This document shows positions 7,294-17,100 of a DNA stretch of 34,790 nt, one piece after another (the stretch's first letter is position 1; each line of letters opens with the position of its first letter). This DNA is from a virus. Position numbers and translations under genes: made by a program. The notes under the pieces were generated by a model. It had not been told where the DNA came from. It worked only from the letters and a program-made list of their open reading frames with translations, and searched no databases. The stretch covers positions 1 to 34,790 of IMG/VR virus record IMGVR_UViG_3300042938_000934. The stretch is one strand, 5' to 3'.

Positions 7294-8247
7294 TTAGCCT
7301 AAAAAGAATTCACCAGGCAATACATTATAGGATTGCATTTCTTCTTCGATCTTGTCGATTTCTGCTTGTGCTTCGGTAGCAATTCTGACACCATCAAGTG
7401 TTACACCACCCGGCATTTGAATGCCTGCAAACTTAGATAAGTTATTACCCCATTGCAATTTCAACATAGCTGTTGCATATCTCTTCAGAAATCTGTCGTT
7501 CCAAACATCAGAGATTCCAGTTTTAATCATCGTTAAACCTGATGTGTTTGCGATGAATGGTGTGTCAACCTTTAGATTTGTTGGTGAAGAGATTTGTATG
7601 ATACGTTTAGTTTCTTGGCCAAAAGTGATCTCATCACCAGGTAAGATATCTTGATCAAATCTACTATCAACACCAACAACATCAACTGAACTTACAGTTG
7701 TATTGGCCGTACCAAACAATGTCTGATTGTCAGGATCAAGTTTACGGTAACATTCAACCACCACATATTGTCCAACTTGCACATCTCTCGACCAATCAAT
7801 ATCCAAGAACAATTTATTCATATGTCTATTGAATCTAAACAAAGGTGTTCCCGAGAACAATAAGTTTAGTGTACGAATATGTTGCATCGTTATTTCATAT
7901 GAAACATACGAGACTGAGGTGAAGTCATAAAGATCGTGTAATCTTAACTGATATCTCAGATCAAACATATTTACTGATGATGACGATTGATCAAAGGGCA
8001 TAACACCAGTAACAAAAAGTACCGTGTCAGGACAATAGATCCAACCACGGTCAATATCCGCCTGTTGAATCATATGCTTCATATAGATTTGTTGGCAACC
8101 ATCAAAGTGATAGTCGTGAAAAAACTGGAGAGAATCATCGATTCGATCTGAGATTTGGTCTTCATCCACGTTAATCTGAATAACAGGATGACCCAATCTT
8201 CTTAAGCAATAATCTATGAACTGTGCTCTTGTCTGTGGTGCGGCCAT
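7294..8247 (-). CDS. gp13: Neck protein gp13
   Basis: This 317-residue protein is the T4 gp13-type neck protein, an adaptor between portal and tail. The N-terminal FIDYCLRRLGHPVIQINVDE (about 10-29), followed by RIDDSLQFFHDYHFDG (36-51), matches the gp13 pattern of a conserved CLRKLG motif and then a helical segment. The central region has a typical SGTPLFRFNRHMNKLFLDID stretch. Residues about 182-245 form a beta module (DILPGDEITFG...). Length is close to the 309 residues of T4 gp13. It is the first gene of the conserved neck-to-portal block and has its own late-promoter box 25 bases before the ATG. A modest AGG lies about 8 bases upstream. Confidence 0.93.
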   Translation of the reverse strand: MAAPQTRAQFIDYCLRRLGHPVIQINVDEDQISDRIDDSLQFFHDYHFDGCQQIYMKHMIQQADIDRGWIYCPDTVLFVTGVMPFDQSSSSVNMFDLRYQLRLHDLYDFTSVSYVSYEITMQHIRTLNLLFSGTPLFRFNRHMNKLFLDIDWSRDVQVGQYVVVECYRKLDPDNQTLFGTANTTVSSVDVVGVDSRFDQDILPGDEITFGQETKRIIQISSPTNLKVDTPFIANTSGLTMIKTGISDVWNDRFLKRYATAMLKLQWGNNLSKFAGIQMPGGVTLDGVRIATEAQAEIDKIEEEMQSYNVLPGEFFLG

Positions 8248-8271
8248 TTGTTTACCTATAAGTTTATCGAT

Positions 8272-8279
8272 TATTTATG
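8272..8279 (-). promoter_or_regulatory. Putative T4-type late promoter for gp13 (CATAAATA)
   Basis: CATAAATA on the minus strand lies 4 bases past the stop of the gene at 8284-8613 and 25 bases before the gp13 ATG. The spacing matches the boxes before the genes starting at 12237, 20026 and 25553. It marks the switch from the fibre cassette to the conserved neck/packaging block. Confidence 0.55.
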
Positions 8280-8283
8280 TTAA

Positions 8284-8613
8284 TCAATTCCAAGGTGCAG
8301 TTAAAGATACTGATTTAGGATTGATGATAACTTCGATTTGATCATCGAGATTTTGTTTGTAACTTGTAACCTGTTCCTCACCTAATGCAGATTCTACCCA
8401 AGTTGTGACAGTTTCTTTTGTCAGTTCTGCAAATTCTACAAATTGTCCTTCACCGTCATATGGTGCAAGACCAACGGTGCCGTAAACTTCAGCTGCATTT
8501 CCTAATTGATCTTGGCCACGTAGTCTCCAATGTACAGTAAATACTACATTGGTTTTATCTTCGACGGTAGGATATGCTTCTAATTGTGGGAACTGCCATG
8601 TATATGTGTTCAT
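8284..8613 (-). CDS. Small structural-type protein of unknown function, paralogue of the next gene
   Basis: This is a 109-residue protein with no signal peptide or membrane segment. It begins MNTYTWQFPQLEAYP, has VVFTVHWRLRGQD near residues 23-35, a helical TVTTWVESALGEEQV segment in the middle, and ends SLTAPWN. The gene beside it encodes a protein with the same plan (Y-T-W near the start, VIMNVRWTLTGAD, a W-containing helix, and a late PDISLPW). The two are therefore tandem duplicates. I recall similar small proteins near structural genes of cyanophage-type T4-like phages (perhaps the DUF7936 group, not verified). The leader AAAAGGAAATTAA before the ATG is shared with the neighbour. The function is unknown; a virion accessory is plausible. 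Confidence 0.8.
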   Translation of the reverse strand: MNTYTWQFPQLEAYPTVEDKTNVVFTVHWRLRGQDQLGNAAEVYGTVGLAPYDGEGQFVEFAELTKETVTTWVESALGEEQVTSYKQNLDDQIEVIINPKSVSLTAPWN

Positions 8614-8624
8614 TTAATTTCCTT

Positions 8625-8987
8625 TTATACCGGAGGTGGAGTTGGTGTCTGTTGCGGCGCCCATGGTAATGAGATGTCCGGATTGACTTGTTGTTTTTTG
8701 AAAGTAATCTTATTATTGATTTGCTCGTTAATATGTTTCCAATATTCTTCATTATTTTCAACAATTGGCTGCACCCAAGATAAGACAAGGGCTTGCGTGA
8801 GTTGGTCGTAAGGTACAAAAGTTGCAGGATCAATATCGCTAGTGGATAAAGGTGTTGCGCCATTAAAAACGCCTTCGCCGCCTTCTGCGTCCGCACCTGT
8901 TAATGTCCAACGCACGTTCATAATGACGTTAGATTCCACGGTTGTATTAACCGATGTCATGCCTGTAACTGCCCATGTGTAGTCCAT
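8625..8987 (-). CDS. Small structural-type protein of unknown function, tandem paralogue
   Basis: This 120-residue protein begins MDYTWAVTGMTSVNTTVESN and contains a VIMNVRWTLTGADAEG strand pair, a helical ALVLSWVQPIVENNEEYW segment and a proline-rich tail (QQTPTPPPV) that its neighbour lacks. The core order matches the 109-residue protein just downstream, so the pair arose by duplication. Its ATG directly follows the TAA of the 852-residue fibre gene (TAAATG), and its Shine-Dalgarno AAGGAAA lies inside the last codons of that fibre. This suggests coupled expression with the fibre. The specific role is unknown. Confidence 0.8.
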   Translation of the reverse strand: MDYTWAVTGMTSVNTTVESNVIMNVRWTLTGADAEGGEGVFNGATPLSTSDIDPATFVPYDQLTQALVLSWVQPIVENNEEYWKHINEQINNKITFKKQQVNPDISLPWAPQQTPTPPPV

Positions 8988-11546
8988 TTAATTTCCTTTT
9001 AGTGCGGCTACTTCAGCCATAAGTTGTTCTATTAACTGCTGCTGCTTTTGCATCGCTGAGCATATTGAAGGTATCAAAAAAGAAGCATCCACGCTCTGTG
9101 GGTTCATTGATCCGTTTTCATTTACAGCGTCTTTTTCGCCGTTAACACACTCAGGTGCAACCAAGTCAAGTTCATGTGCAATAAAGCCAATGCCTTTCAT
9201 TCCACCAAATTGTTGTTTCCAATCAAACGCAACAGGACGCAGTGACATAATTTTAGCAAGTGCTGCTGTAGTATCTAGGCCTACATCATTTTCTTTCATC
9301 CGGTAATCAGACGAGGTGTTGTAAGCGGTTGATCCACCGGAAGCAATAATAGAACCGGAAACCGTGGCACCGCTACTAACAGTAAAGTAACAGGGGATGC
9401 CAGAACCGGAAGAATTGCCAAAAATAATTCCTCTGTCTGTACTACTTATGGATACTGGAAAAGTGCCAGAACCTGCGGGAGAAGGCACCGATAAAATATT
9501 AAATCGTGATGTACTCTGTGGATCACAATAATAAGCTGTGTCGTTTAAATCGTAAAAAATAGGCGCACGCATTGATACTGTTGCATATGCGTTACCTGAA
9601 AAATCCCAATAATGATGTACTGTGCTGGCCGACCATCCGCCTAATTTAAATATATTGTCTGTATCTAAACCTAAGTTAACTGCATATGCGCCCGGTCTGT
9701 GAAACGACATAGAAGCTGCCGTGCCTGCTCCGCTTGATCGTACAGAAAATGTAGAATCGTTTGCGCTTGTAAATGCGGATGCATTACCAACTGTAGCCAA
9801 CACCCCCGTCATACCGCCACCCGCTAAAGGCAGATAACTTGCGGCTGTGGTAGCTGTTGCAGCATTACCTGTAATGTTAATACCCCAATTACCAGAAGCT
9901 CCTGATCCCGTTAAGGATGGTGCGTATGAAGTGTAATTACTGCTATTTAAATAATAAACCCATGCGCCAAACGATCCGCCAGTTACATTTCGTGTAGCTA
10001 ATTTATTGGCGTTATCTTCCCATCCCCACGCAACCTGCGTACCCCAATAATTACTTCCGTTGGTGTGCCTAAAGTTTTGTTGTATCCACCAAGAACCACC
10101 CGGCCCATTAGTCCCGTTTGCTCCAACATCGCCGCCGTATTTGGCAGTTCCCGCAGCTGTGTTTTGAAAGTCACCATTCCAAGAGCCTGTTGAACCAGTT
10201 TGGCTAATAAAATTGCTTGAAGTTAAACTTGTTGCGCTACCCGCAATATTCATCGACTGACCGCTAATAAACGTAGCTACAGCCGCCGCTGTTGCAGAGC
10301 GATAATAGTTATCCGTCTGTTTTGCTATTATTGCTGTCACGCCAGATGATATAGAATTATCAGTAGAGTTGAAATAAGTATTAAAGATATAACCATTACC
10401 ATCACGTTGTACGATTGTGCTTGCCGCCCCTGCTGTAGTGCTTGCAGTAATCGTAGCTGAGTTTGTTTGACCGGTGATGTTGGCCGCAGTAATAGGCCAA
10501 GTACCTGTTGGTGTGCCACCTAAAGTTAAGTTACCGCTTGTTGTAACCGTTCCAGTAAGTGTCAGTCCACCGTAATTACCGGTGCCACCGACACTCGTAA
10601 CTGTTCCTACATTCGATGTCTTTGAATTAGCCGTTGCAAATGCTGAGTTAGCATAAACACCAGAAGTAACAGCACGTTGATCGGCCGTTGCAGCATTTGT
10701 TGTTGCGGTGTTTGCCTGAGAAAATGCAGTATTGGTATGATTGACAACATCATATCCTCTAACCAAAACTGAATCGGAAATTAAATTGGATCGTAACGTG
10801 GTTATTCTTAGTGATGCATCATTAGGATCCAAGATGTTAGTTTCTTGAATATGTGGTGTATAACTATCAAAAAGGTAATAGGTGTTTGCGGAAGAATCCC
10901 GTACCAATCCAGTATGTTTTGTTGTTCCGCCTTCAATGTAGTGAGCAATAAATCCTGTATCTAACAGATTTCCTGGATTATTATTTGCTAATAGAATTAA
11001 CGGATCATTGATAACTAGACTGTCAGAAGCATGTGTGACAGTATTACCAGTAATATTCAAGTTACCTGTTATGTTTACATCACCTGAAATTGTACCACCT
11101 GTGGAATTATATTTTGTATTTGCGGTGATGAATGCTGAATTAGCATATGAACCAGAAGTTACTGCTCTTTGGTCAGCTGTTGCAGCATTAGTGGTTGCGG
11201 TATTTGCTGTACTAAAAGCACTATTGGCATATGAACTGGCGCTGTTTGCAGCATCTCTAACCCATGTGTCTGTAGCATTGTTAGCTCTATCGAAAGCTGC
11301 TTGTGCTAATATGGTACCTGTGTTTGCTTGGATATAAGCTGAGTTGGCGTGATTATTAACATTGGCTTGTATCGTTGTAGATCCAATAATTAAATTACCC
11401 GAAACAGTTAGATCGCCTGTTGACGAGACCAGCATGTGATCATCGAGCATCAGGTTACCACGTACAATCACATCTCCATTAGCAGAAATAATCTCATTAC
11501 TTCCGACACTAATGCCGTTCTTTACTGTAAAGTTTTTAATTGACAT
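8988..11546 (-). CDS. Large tail fibre protein with C-terminal S74 intramolecular chaperone
   Basis: This 852-residue fibre protein has several parts. The N-terminal 60 residues (MSIKNFTVKNGISVGSNEII) look like a repetitive beta stem. Residues about 65-145 are Ala/Asn-rich repeats (ANSAF, ANTATTNAATADQR). Next comes a module with DPLILLANNNPGNLLDTG that recurs in two other genes here, then more Ala/Asn repeats and a long variable Gly/Ser/Thr-rich shaft. The C-terminus from about 745 (SSDYRMKEN ... GIGFIAHELDLVAPECV ... SVDASFLIPSI) is a Peptidase_S74 intramolecular chaperone, a family known to trimerise phage fibres and self-cleave at the Ser of the S-D-x-R-x-K motif. A short coiled coil ends the protein. 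The shaft is visibly richer in G+C than the N-terminal part, suggesting a chimera. The Shine-Dalgarno is weak. Confidence 0.88.
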   Translation of the reverse strand: MSIKNFTVKNGISVGSNEIISANGDVIVRGNLMLDDHMLVSSTGDLTVSGNLIIGSTTIQANVNNHANSAYIQANTGTILAQAAFDRANNATDTWVRDAANSASSYANSAFSTANTATTNAATADQRAVTSGSYANSAFITANTKYNSTGGTISGDVNITGNLNITGNTVTHASDSLVINDPLILLANNNPGNLLDTGFIAHYIEGGTTKHTGLVRDSSANTYYLFDSYTPHIQETNILDPNDASLRITTLRSNLISDSVLVRGYDVVNHTNTAFSQANTATTNAATADQRAVTSGVYANSAFATANSKTSNVGTVTSVGGTGNYGGLTLTGTVTTSGNLTLGGTPTGTWPITAANITGQTNSATITASTTAGAASTIVQRDGNGYIFNTYFNSTDNSISSGVTAIIAKQTDNYYRSATAAAVATFISGQSMNIAGSATSLTSSNFISQTGSTGSWNGDFQNTAAGTAKYGGDVGANGTNGPGGSWWIQQNFRHTNGSNYWGTQVAWGWEDNANKLATRNVTGGSFGAWVYYLNSSNYTSYAPSLTGSGASGNWGINITGNAATATTAASYLPLAGGGMTGVLATVGNASAFTSANDSTFSVRSSGAGTAASMSFHRPGAYAVNLGLDTDNIFKLGGWSASTVHHYWDFSGNAYATVSMRAPIFYDLNDTAYYCDPQSTSRFNILSVPSPAGSGTFPVSISSTDRGIIFGNSSGSGIPCYFTVSSGATVSGSIIASGGSTAYNTSSDYRMKENDVGLDTTAALAKIMSLRPVAFDWKQQFGGMKGIGFIAHELDLVAPECVNGEKDAVNENGSMNPQSVDASFLIPSICSAMQKQQQLIEQLMAEVAALKGN

Positions 11547-11568
11547 TCTGGTTCACTGTCCCCAAATG

Positions 11569-12237
11569 TTATATGTTAATTGTTGTTCTATGTAGTTTTG
11601 CTGTGGTAATCGAATTGACTGGTGTTAATAGTAATCTTACATTACCACTTACAATACTTGTTGCAAATGTACCTAAAGATACATTGGTAAAGTTATCACC
11701 ATATTGTACAAAAGTGGATGTTGTTCCATTATGTAGTATTGATATTTCTGTGAAGTGATAATCAGTACCACTTGTTAACTGTACGAGATATTTAGCACTT
11801 CTGTAAGTTGATGCTGAAAAACTATCTATACTTACTTGTGTGTTAGATGATGTGGTTAATGTATTCGATGCCTGTACGGTTTGTTGTATCGTTACTGTAT
11901 TTGCACCAACATCACCAATGCCTGTAATTGAGGCATAGTTCACCATCACATCACCAACACGTTTAACGTAGCCGGTGTTTACATCAGCATTTGGTATGAA
12001 TACGTGGGCTCTAAACTTATCACCAAGAACGGCAGATTCAACCAATACAACAGTACTGGAATTATTAGCAAAGTAATCTTCACCGTCCGTTAACACCGCA
12101 CCGTTAAGGAATACGTCAATATAACCTGGAGAATAACCACCAACAATACCAAATTCGGATTGCGTCAGGTCAGTTACAGTTCTATCTGTAACAGTCTTTG
12201 CAACACTTATTTGGGGAGAATTCCCGATATATGACAT
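11569..12237 (-). CDS. Fibre-associated virion protein (GYIDVFLNG-type domain)
   Basis: This 222-residue protein begins MSYIGNSPQISVAKTVTDRT, a start often seen in small virion proteins of aquatic T4-like phages. Residues about 35-85 (SPGYIDVFLNGAVLTDGEDY ... TVVLVESAVLGDKFRAHVF) form a small beta domain common in phage fibre and tail-tip proteins. The remainder is Thr/Ser-rich beta, with VQLTSGTDYHFTEISILHNG in the C-terminal half. The ATG has GGAG about 8 bases upstream, and a perfect TATAAATA late box lies 25 bases upstream. It precedes the 852-residue fibre in transcription, so it may be an attachment or collar piece for that fibre. The exact role is unknown. Confidence 0.75.
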   Translation of the reverse strand: MSYIGNSPQISVAKTVTDRTVTDLTQSEFGIVGGYSPGYIDVFLNGAVLTDGEDYFANNSSTVVLVESAVLGDKFRAHVFIPNADVNTGYVKRVGDVMVNYASITGIGDVGANTVTIQQTVQASNTLTTSSNTQVSIDSFSASTYRSAKYLVQLTSGTDYHFTEISILHNGTTSTFVQYGDNFTNVSLGTFATSIVSGNVRLLLTPVNSITTAKLHRTTINI

Positions 12238-12261
12238 TAATTACTCCAAACTTTTATATGG

Positions 12262-12269
12262 TATTTATA
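12262..12269 (-). promoter_or_regulatory. T4-type late promoter (perfect TATAAATA)
   Basis: The minus strand reads TATAAATA, an exact match to the T4 late -10 consensus. It lies 4 bases past the stop of the small gene at 12274-12450 and 25 bases before the start of the 222-residue protein. It is the best of the late-promoter candidates in this window. Confidence 0.7.
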
Positions 12270-12273
12270 GTGA

Positions 12274-12450
12274 TTAATTTGTTATATCTTCATCGGGTGG
12301 TAATGGCTCGTTGCCTTCTGCCAGCCACTTTAGGTATTCTTGATAGTCGGTATTAGCGGGTTCAAAGGGAATAAACGCACCGTCGATCAAACGCTTTACT
12401 ACCAACAAATTCTCAGAAGGATTCTTTGGGTTAGGGAGTAGTTTGTACAT
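12274..12450 (-). CDS. Small 58-residue fibre-neighbour protein
   Basis: This is a 58-codon reading frame on the minus strand. It starts MYKLLPNPKNPSENLLVVKR, continues with a GAFIPFEPANTDYQEYLKW core and ends EGNEPLPPDEDITN. The ATG (12450-12448) abuts the TAA of the upstream fibre gene, so translation is probably by re-initiation. The IPF-PAN-DY-EYL-WL-EGN pattern is one I recognise from small proteins, or protein tails, next to fibre genes in many proteobacterial phages and prophages. Their function is not established; an assembly or tip accessory is possible. The gene fills what would otherwise be a 213-base gap. Confidence 0.82.
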   Translation of the reverse strand: MYKLLPNPKNPSENLLVVKRLIDGAFIPFEPANTDYQEYLKWLAEGNEPLPPDEDITN

Positions 12451-14112
12451 TTATAGCTCCGCACTTGCTGTGAAGTGGAAATATGACTCATTGGCTTGGT
12501 TAACTGCGCTTAAATTTTGATTGATGCTCCACAAATCTTGAGATGTGTACGTTACGCCTGCAGCCAAATTTATTCCTGAACCCCCAGTGCCTTTATAGGT
12601 ATAGGTACTTCCAGAAGTACCGTCAGCCGCAGAATAAATAACAACCGTCGGACTGGTTCTTTTTTGAACAACAAATCTAATGGTTTGAGAAGTAACCGTA
12701 TCATCGCTTGCGATTAAATTTAATGTAATAGGTTTTGATGTGCCAAATGGATACGCTTGGCCAAAGTTATACCCGGGCGCAAAACCAGTTGGGTAACTTA
12801 GTTCGTAATACCGCTGACACAACGCTAACTCTGTCCCGATACTCCTAAACTCAAACGGTGTAGCGACTGAGCCTTTCTCTAGCTGTACGCCTGTGATGTA
12901 GAAGGTGGCTCCGCTTGTGCCGACTACGGATGTTGTGCCAGTAACACTAGTAAAGTTACCTGCTGTCCATACACCCGCTGTAGTTTGAAATGTAGAACCA
13001 GAACCCAAATCAAATTGAACTCGAATACCGACACCGTTATTTGTTGCCCAAGTGCCAGACGTATCACCAACTATGGTAATGGTTTTGTATTCCCAAGTAT
13101 TTGCGGCATTAATTGAGTAAGAAAAAGCGTAAGAACGATCAACCGTTGCATTGCGAAAGCTACCGCTAAATGTGCCAGTTAAGCTAGATCGAACCCAAAA
13201 TGAAAGAGTAACTGTGGACGCATTTGCTGTTCCCCACCCTAAGTCTAAACCGTTAAATCCTTCAATTGCTTGAGTAATTGCAAAGTAATCGGATGATAAG
13301 CGAGCGTATGCAGAAGTAGAAGTAATGCCAAGATAGTTAGTAAAGCCAACTGGCGGAGTAACCGAACCTGCGTTTTGCTGAACAGTAAATTTACTAGATT
13401 GAGCGACAATATATGCCCACCGATCAACTGTATAAGTAGAAGTTCCAACTACGGTTGTTGCGACACTCGCCCCCGCATTTCTCTGGTCAATCGTCATCGC
13501 ACCGTTGATAATGCGGTTCTTGAATCCAGTCTGCGGGGAGTAGTTATTACCAGCAACACTTAATGATCCAGAAACCTTTACATTCCCTGAGACATCCAAT
13601 TTCTCTGTAGGTGAACTCGTATCAATCCCCACGTTGCCGGCAGAAGTGATATACGCTTTATTTGAAAGACTCATTAACCCCGCATCAGTAACACGAATAT
13701 ATCCGTTTTCGGCGCTAACTCCAGAATTTGTGAATTGAAGTGTTGCTGCGTTTGCTGTTGCATTTGAACGCAAACGCAATGCATAGCCAAAGTTCGCAGT
13801 TGTGTCACCAGCAGCTACATCTAACCGATAACCAGGCGAACTCGTACCAATACCTATTTGTCCATTTACATCCTTGTAGAACTGACCTGAACCAATATTA
13901 ATGATGCCAGTATTACCTGTAAGTGTTCCACTATAGGAAAGGTTGGTGAATGTACCACTATAAGGTGTATTCGCACCAATGACGCCGTTGATTGGACCTG
14001 TGACGCTAAGTATTCCAGCGTCAAATGAAACAGTTGAATCACTATTGATAGTGAGACTGGGAACGTTTGATGTTGGATGTAGAATTTCGGTTACTTTGAT
14101 TATACTAGCCAT
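12451..14112 (-). CDS. Tail fibre protein with C-terminal beta-sandwich (putative receptor-binding) domain
   Basis: This 553-residue fibre protein has an N-terminal adaptor (MASIIKVTEILHPTSN) and a beta stem with the shared IINIGSGQFYKD/GIGTSSPG module (about 70-95) and a further GNVGIDTSSP repeat. From about residue 200 to the end it has a different tip: NRIINGAMTIDQRNAG, TVDRWAYIV, LSFWVRSSLTGTFSG, ITGVQLEKGSVATPFEFRS and LALCQRYYE. This tip is a widespread phage/prophage fibre end with a carbohydrate-binding-like jelly-roll look, so receptor or glycan binding is likely. Unlike its neighbours it has no S74 chaperone. Its ATG overlaps the upstream fibre stop by one base (TAATG). Confidence 0.85.
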   Translation of the reverse strand: MASIIKVTEILHPTSNVPSLTINSDSTVSFDAGILSVTGPINGVIGANTPYSGTFTNLSYSGTLTGNTGIINIGSGQFYKDVNGQIGIGTSSPGYRLDVAAGDTTANFGYALRLRSNATANAATLQFTNSGVSAENGYIRVTDAGLMSLSNKAYITSAGNVGIDTSSPTEKLDVSGNVKVSGSLSVAGNNYSPQTGFKNRIINGAMTIDQRNAGASVATTVVGTSTYTVDRWAYIVAQSSKFTVQQNAGSVTPPVGFTNYLGITSTSAYARLSSDYFAITQAIEGFNGLDLGWGTANASTVTLSFWVRSSLTGTFSGSFRNATVDRSYAFSYSINAANTWEYKTITIVGDTSGTWATNNGVGIRVQFDLGSGSTFQTTAGVWTAGNFTSVTGTTSVVGTSGATFYITGVQLEKGSVATPFEFRSIGTELALCQRYYELSYPTGFAPGYNFGQAYPFGTSKPITLNLIASDDTVTSQTIRFVVQKRTSPTVVIYSAADGTSGSTYTYKGTGGSGINLAAGVTYTSQDLWSINQNLSAVNQANESYFHFTASAEL

Positions 14113-17100
14113 TATTTGTTCTCCAGTACTTCGAGTCTAGCTGTGAGTTCTTGGATTGCCGCAACTAAGGTAGCAACTAGGAACGAGGTATCTACGCCTT
14201 GGTATTGAGGTTTACCGTCTTTATATGTTTCATCCTTTGTGCCGGTAACACAGTCAGGTACTACAGCTTGGAGTTCATGGGCGATGAAACCTTGTCCAGT
14301 GCTGCCGTCTGCTTTCCATGTATATGTGCATGGTTTTAATAGTGCGACTGTCGTTAAAGCGCCTATCATAGGTGTTACGTTTTCTTTAAGACGGTAATCA
14401 GAGGTTGTGTTGTAAGAAGTTCCTGTTGTACTGCAAGAAATACTTCCAACTGCAACTTGAGTTGCGCCTTTGTAAAAAGACAAGGCTGCAAATGTGGTTG
14501 TTCCTGTTTGCCAAATGTTAAATGTATTATTACCATTAACAGTATGCTTAATGTTAAATCCATCGCCTGTACTAGCTACTACATTTATTTGTCCTTCAGC
14601 ATTGATCAGTGGATTTGTCGTAGTCCCCAACAGCAAGTTGCCAGAGGAGTTGAGGCGCATACGTGGCGTAACTGTTGTGCCGTTGTAGCTACTGAAATCA
14701 AGACCAGCGCCAGCAGAACCATAAACAATGTTTACTTCAGCAGAACCGTTAGAATAATTTCCACCAAATGATAAGCCATATACACTTAACCCTGTTGTAC
14801 TAGCGCCACCAGAATTTGCATAAAATGTCCCCGCCCACGAAGCCGTAGCGGCAATTGAAGTTAGCCTTACGTTACTGGTAGTCACCGTACCAATCCCTAC
14901 GTTGCCAGAGGAGTCGATACGCATACGTTCGTTGCCGTTGGTTGTAATTACCAATGGGTTTGTGCTTACGCTAGTAATATACGACTCTGCGTTATTGGCG
15001 TTAAAATATAGTCTTGTTACTCCTGCCGTTTGTATCTCTAGCCCCGGATAATTTGCCGCCGTAGCATTGTTAATCGCCAAGCCACTTGATACTGTTGTAG
15101 TTCCCGCAGTCGTACCAATCCCCACGTTACCAGAGGAGTTGATACGCATCCGCTCTGTGCCATTAGTAACCCAACGATGTCCAGCATATGCGCCATATAC
15201 CATCGCACCATTTAATGCAGAAGATGTAGAGCTTGTTGTTGGAGATGAATCGTAAGCACCCCAAATAGCGTTGTATTCACCAATAGTTGTACTGGCTAAA
15301 TTATCGCCATCCAAAGGCATAGCAATACTTCTCGGAGTGCTTGTATTAGCAGCATTTCTAATAACATTTAAACCAGCATAATTCCAGTTTGACGCACCAC
15401 GAACAAAAGTAGTTGTGCCTGATGATGTGTTTCCTAAATAAACATCTCCGCGAGCATCTAAAATTCCACTAGGGCTACTCGTGCCAATTCCTACGTTTCC
15501 GGAGGAGTTAAGGAACATCTTTTCTGTGCCGCTTATTCTAAACGAATGGTCTGCCGCATCGTATGCTGTGCTTACATAACCCGGACTACTTCTGTTGTAG
15601 CTTTGGATGTAAGTGCCAACACCGCCGCCGGGGTAATTAACAAAAAACTCAAGCCCTGCTGCGCCACCGTTTGATACGGCTAGTTTTGCCTGTGGTGTAG
15701 TTGTACCAATCCCCACGTTGCCGGAGGAGTTGATTCGCATACGTTCTGTGCCAGCCGTACTCGCAGCAATCGTATCAGCAGCAGGAAACCAAATACCTGT
15801 ATTAGTGTCACCTGTTGTCGTAACAGAGGGAGTACTAGCCGCCCCTGCTGGGAACACTACCCCGCCTGTGCCTTTTGGTGTCAGGGTTAGGTTAATGTTG
15901 GTGTCTGAGCCTGCCGCCACTACTTGGACTGCGTTACCTGTGGCGCTACCCGCTACTTGTAAATAATTCACCGCACTAGCAACAGGCGTGACACGCAGGG
16001 ATTCTGAGCCTGCGGTTGCGCCGAAAGAGATTGTGCCTGTATTAGCAATGACAATTCTATTGACGTTGTTGCTTTTCAATACCAAATCTTGAGCGACACC
16101 CGCAAATATTGGTGCTTCTAGAACTTTTACTTTAAGCTCACTCATTATACTTTTCCTTCCAATGTTTTAATGCGAGCATCTTGTTGATCTATGATGGATT
16201 TTAATTCTTGGATTGCTGCAGTTAGAGTAGCAACTAGGAACGAGGTATCTACGCCTTGGTGTTGCGGCTTGCCATCTTTGTCTATAGCGTCTTTAGTTCC
16301 TGTTACGCAATCCGGCACTACCTCTTGTAACTCATGGGCTATAAAGCCTTGACCGTTTGGACTTGTTCCTGCGAACTCTGGTTTCCATGTGTAAGTCACA
16401 GGCTTAAGTGCCAACACCGTATCAAGTGCGCCAGACATAGGCTGCACGTTTTCTTTTAGTCGATAGTCCGATGACGTTGCATAAGTTGTTGTTGAGCCAG
16501 ATGAGCTAATTGTTCCAGCGCCAACAAACGCACTTCCATTGTCTGTATAAAAGTTAAGATTTGTTCCAGATGTACTATCTATGCCAAAATAAGATACACC
16601 ACTTGAGCATCTAACTCTTAAACCACCTCCAGCCAATAAGCCACTTCCATTTACTCTACTTGCAACCGGATTGGTAGAAGTAGTCCCCACCAGCAAGTTG
16701 CCAGAGGAGTCGAGGCGCATACGTTCTGAGCCGCCAGTATTAAACGCCAATAAATTGGTTCCAAAAACAATTTCTTCTTGTACTCCAGTAGCAGCATCAC
16801 TTTGGTCAACACTTCGACGTATACGATAAGATGATGTTCCCCAATCGCCAACACCAGAACCTGTAGAATCTCTGACATTAACTATTCGCAAGCCGTCATT
16901 ACTACCGCTACGACTATCGGCAAAATACGCCATATTGACGTAATCACCAGCAGTTAATCCTACTACTGGAGTCTGTGAAATTAACCCATACAATGTGCTT
17001 GAAGCAGTCGTAACATAGATTTTTGACGTAGGCGAAACCGTACCAATCCCCACGTTGCCAGAGGAGTCGAGCTTCATGCGAACAACACCATCTAACGCAA

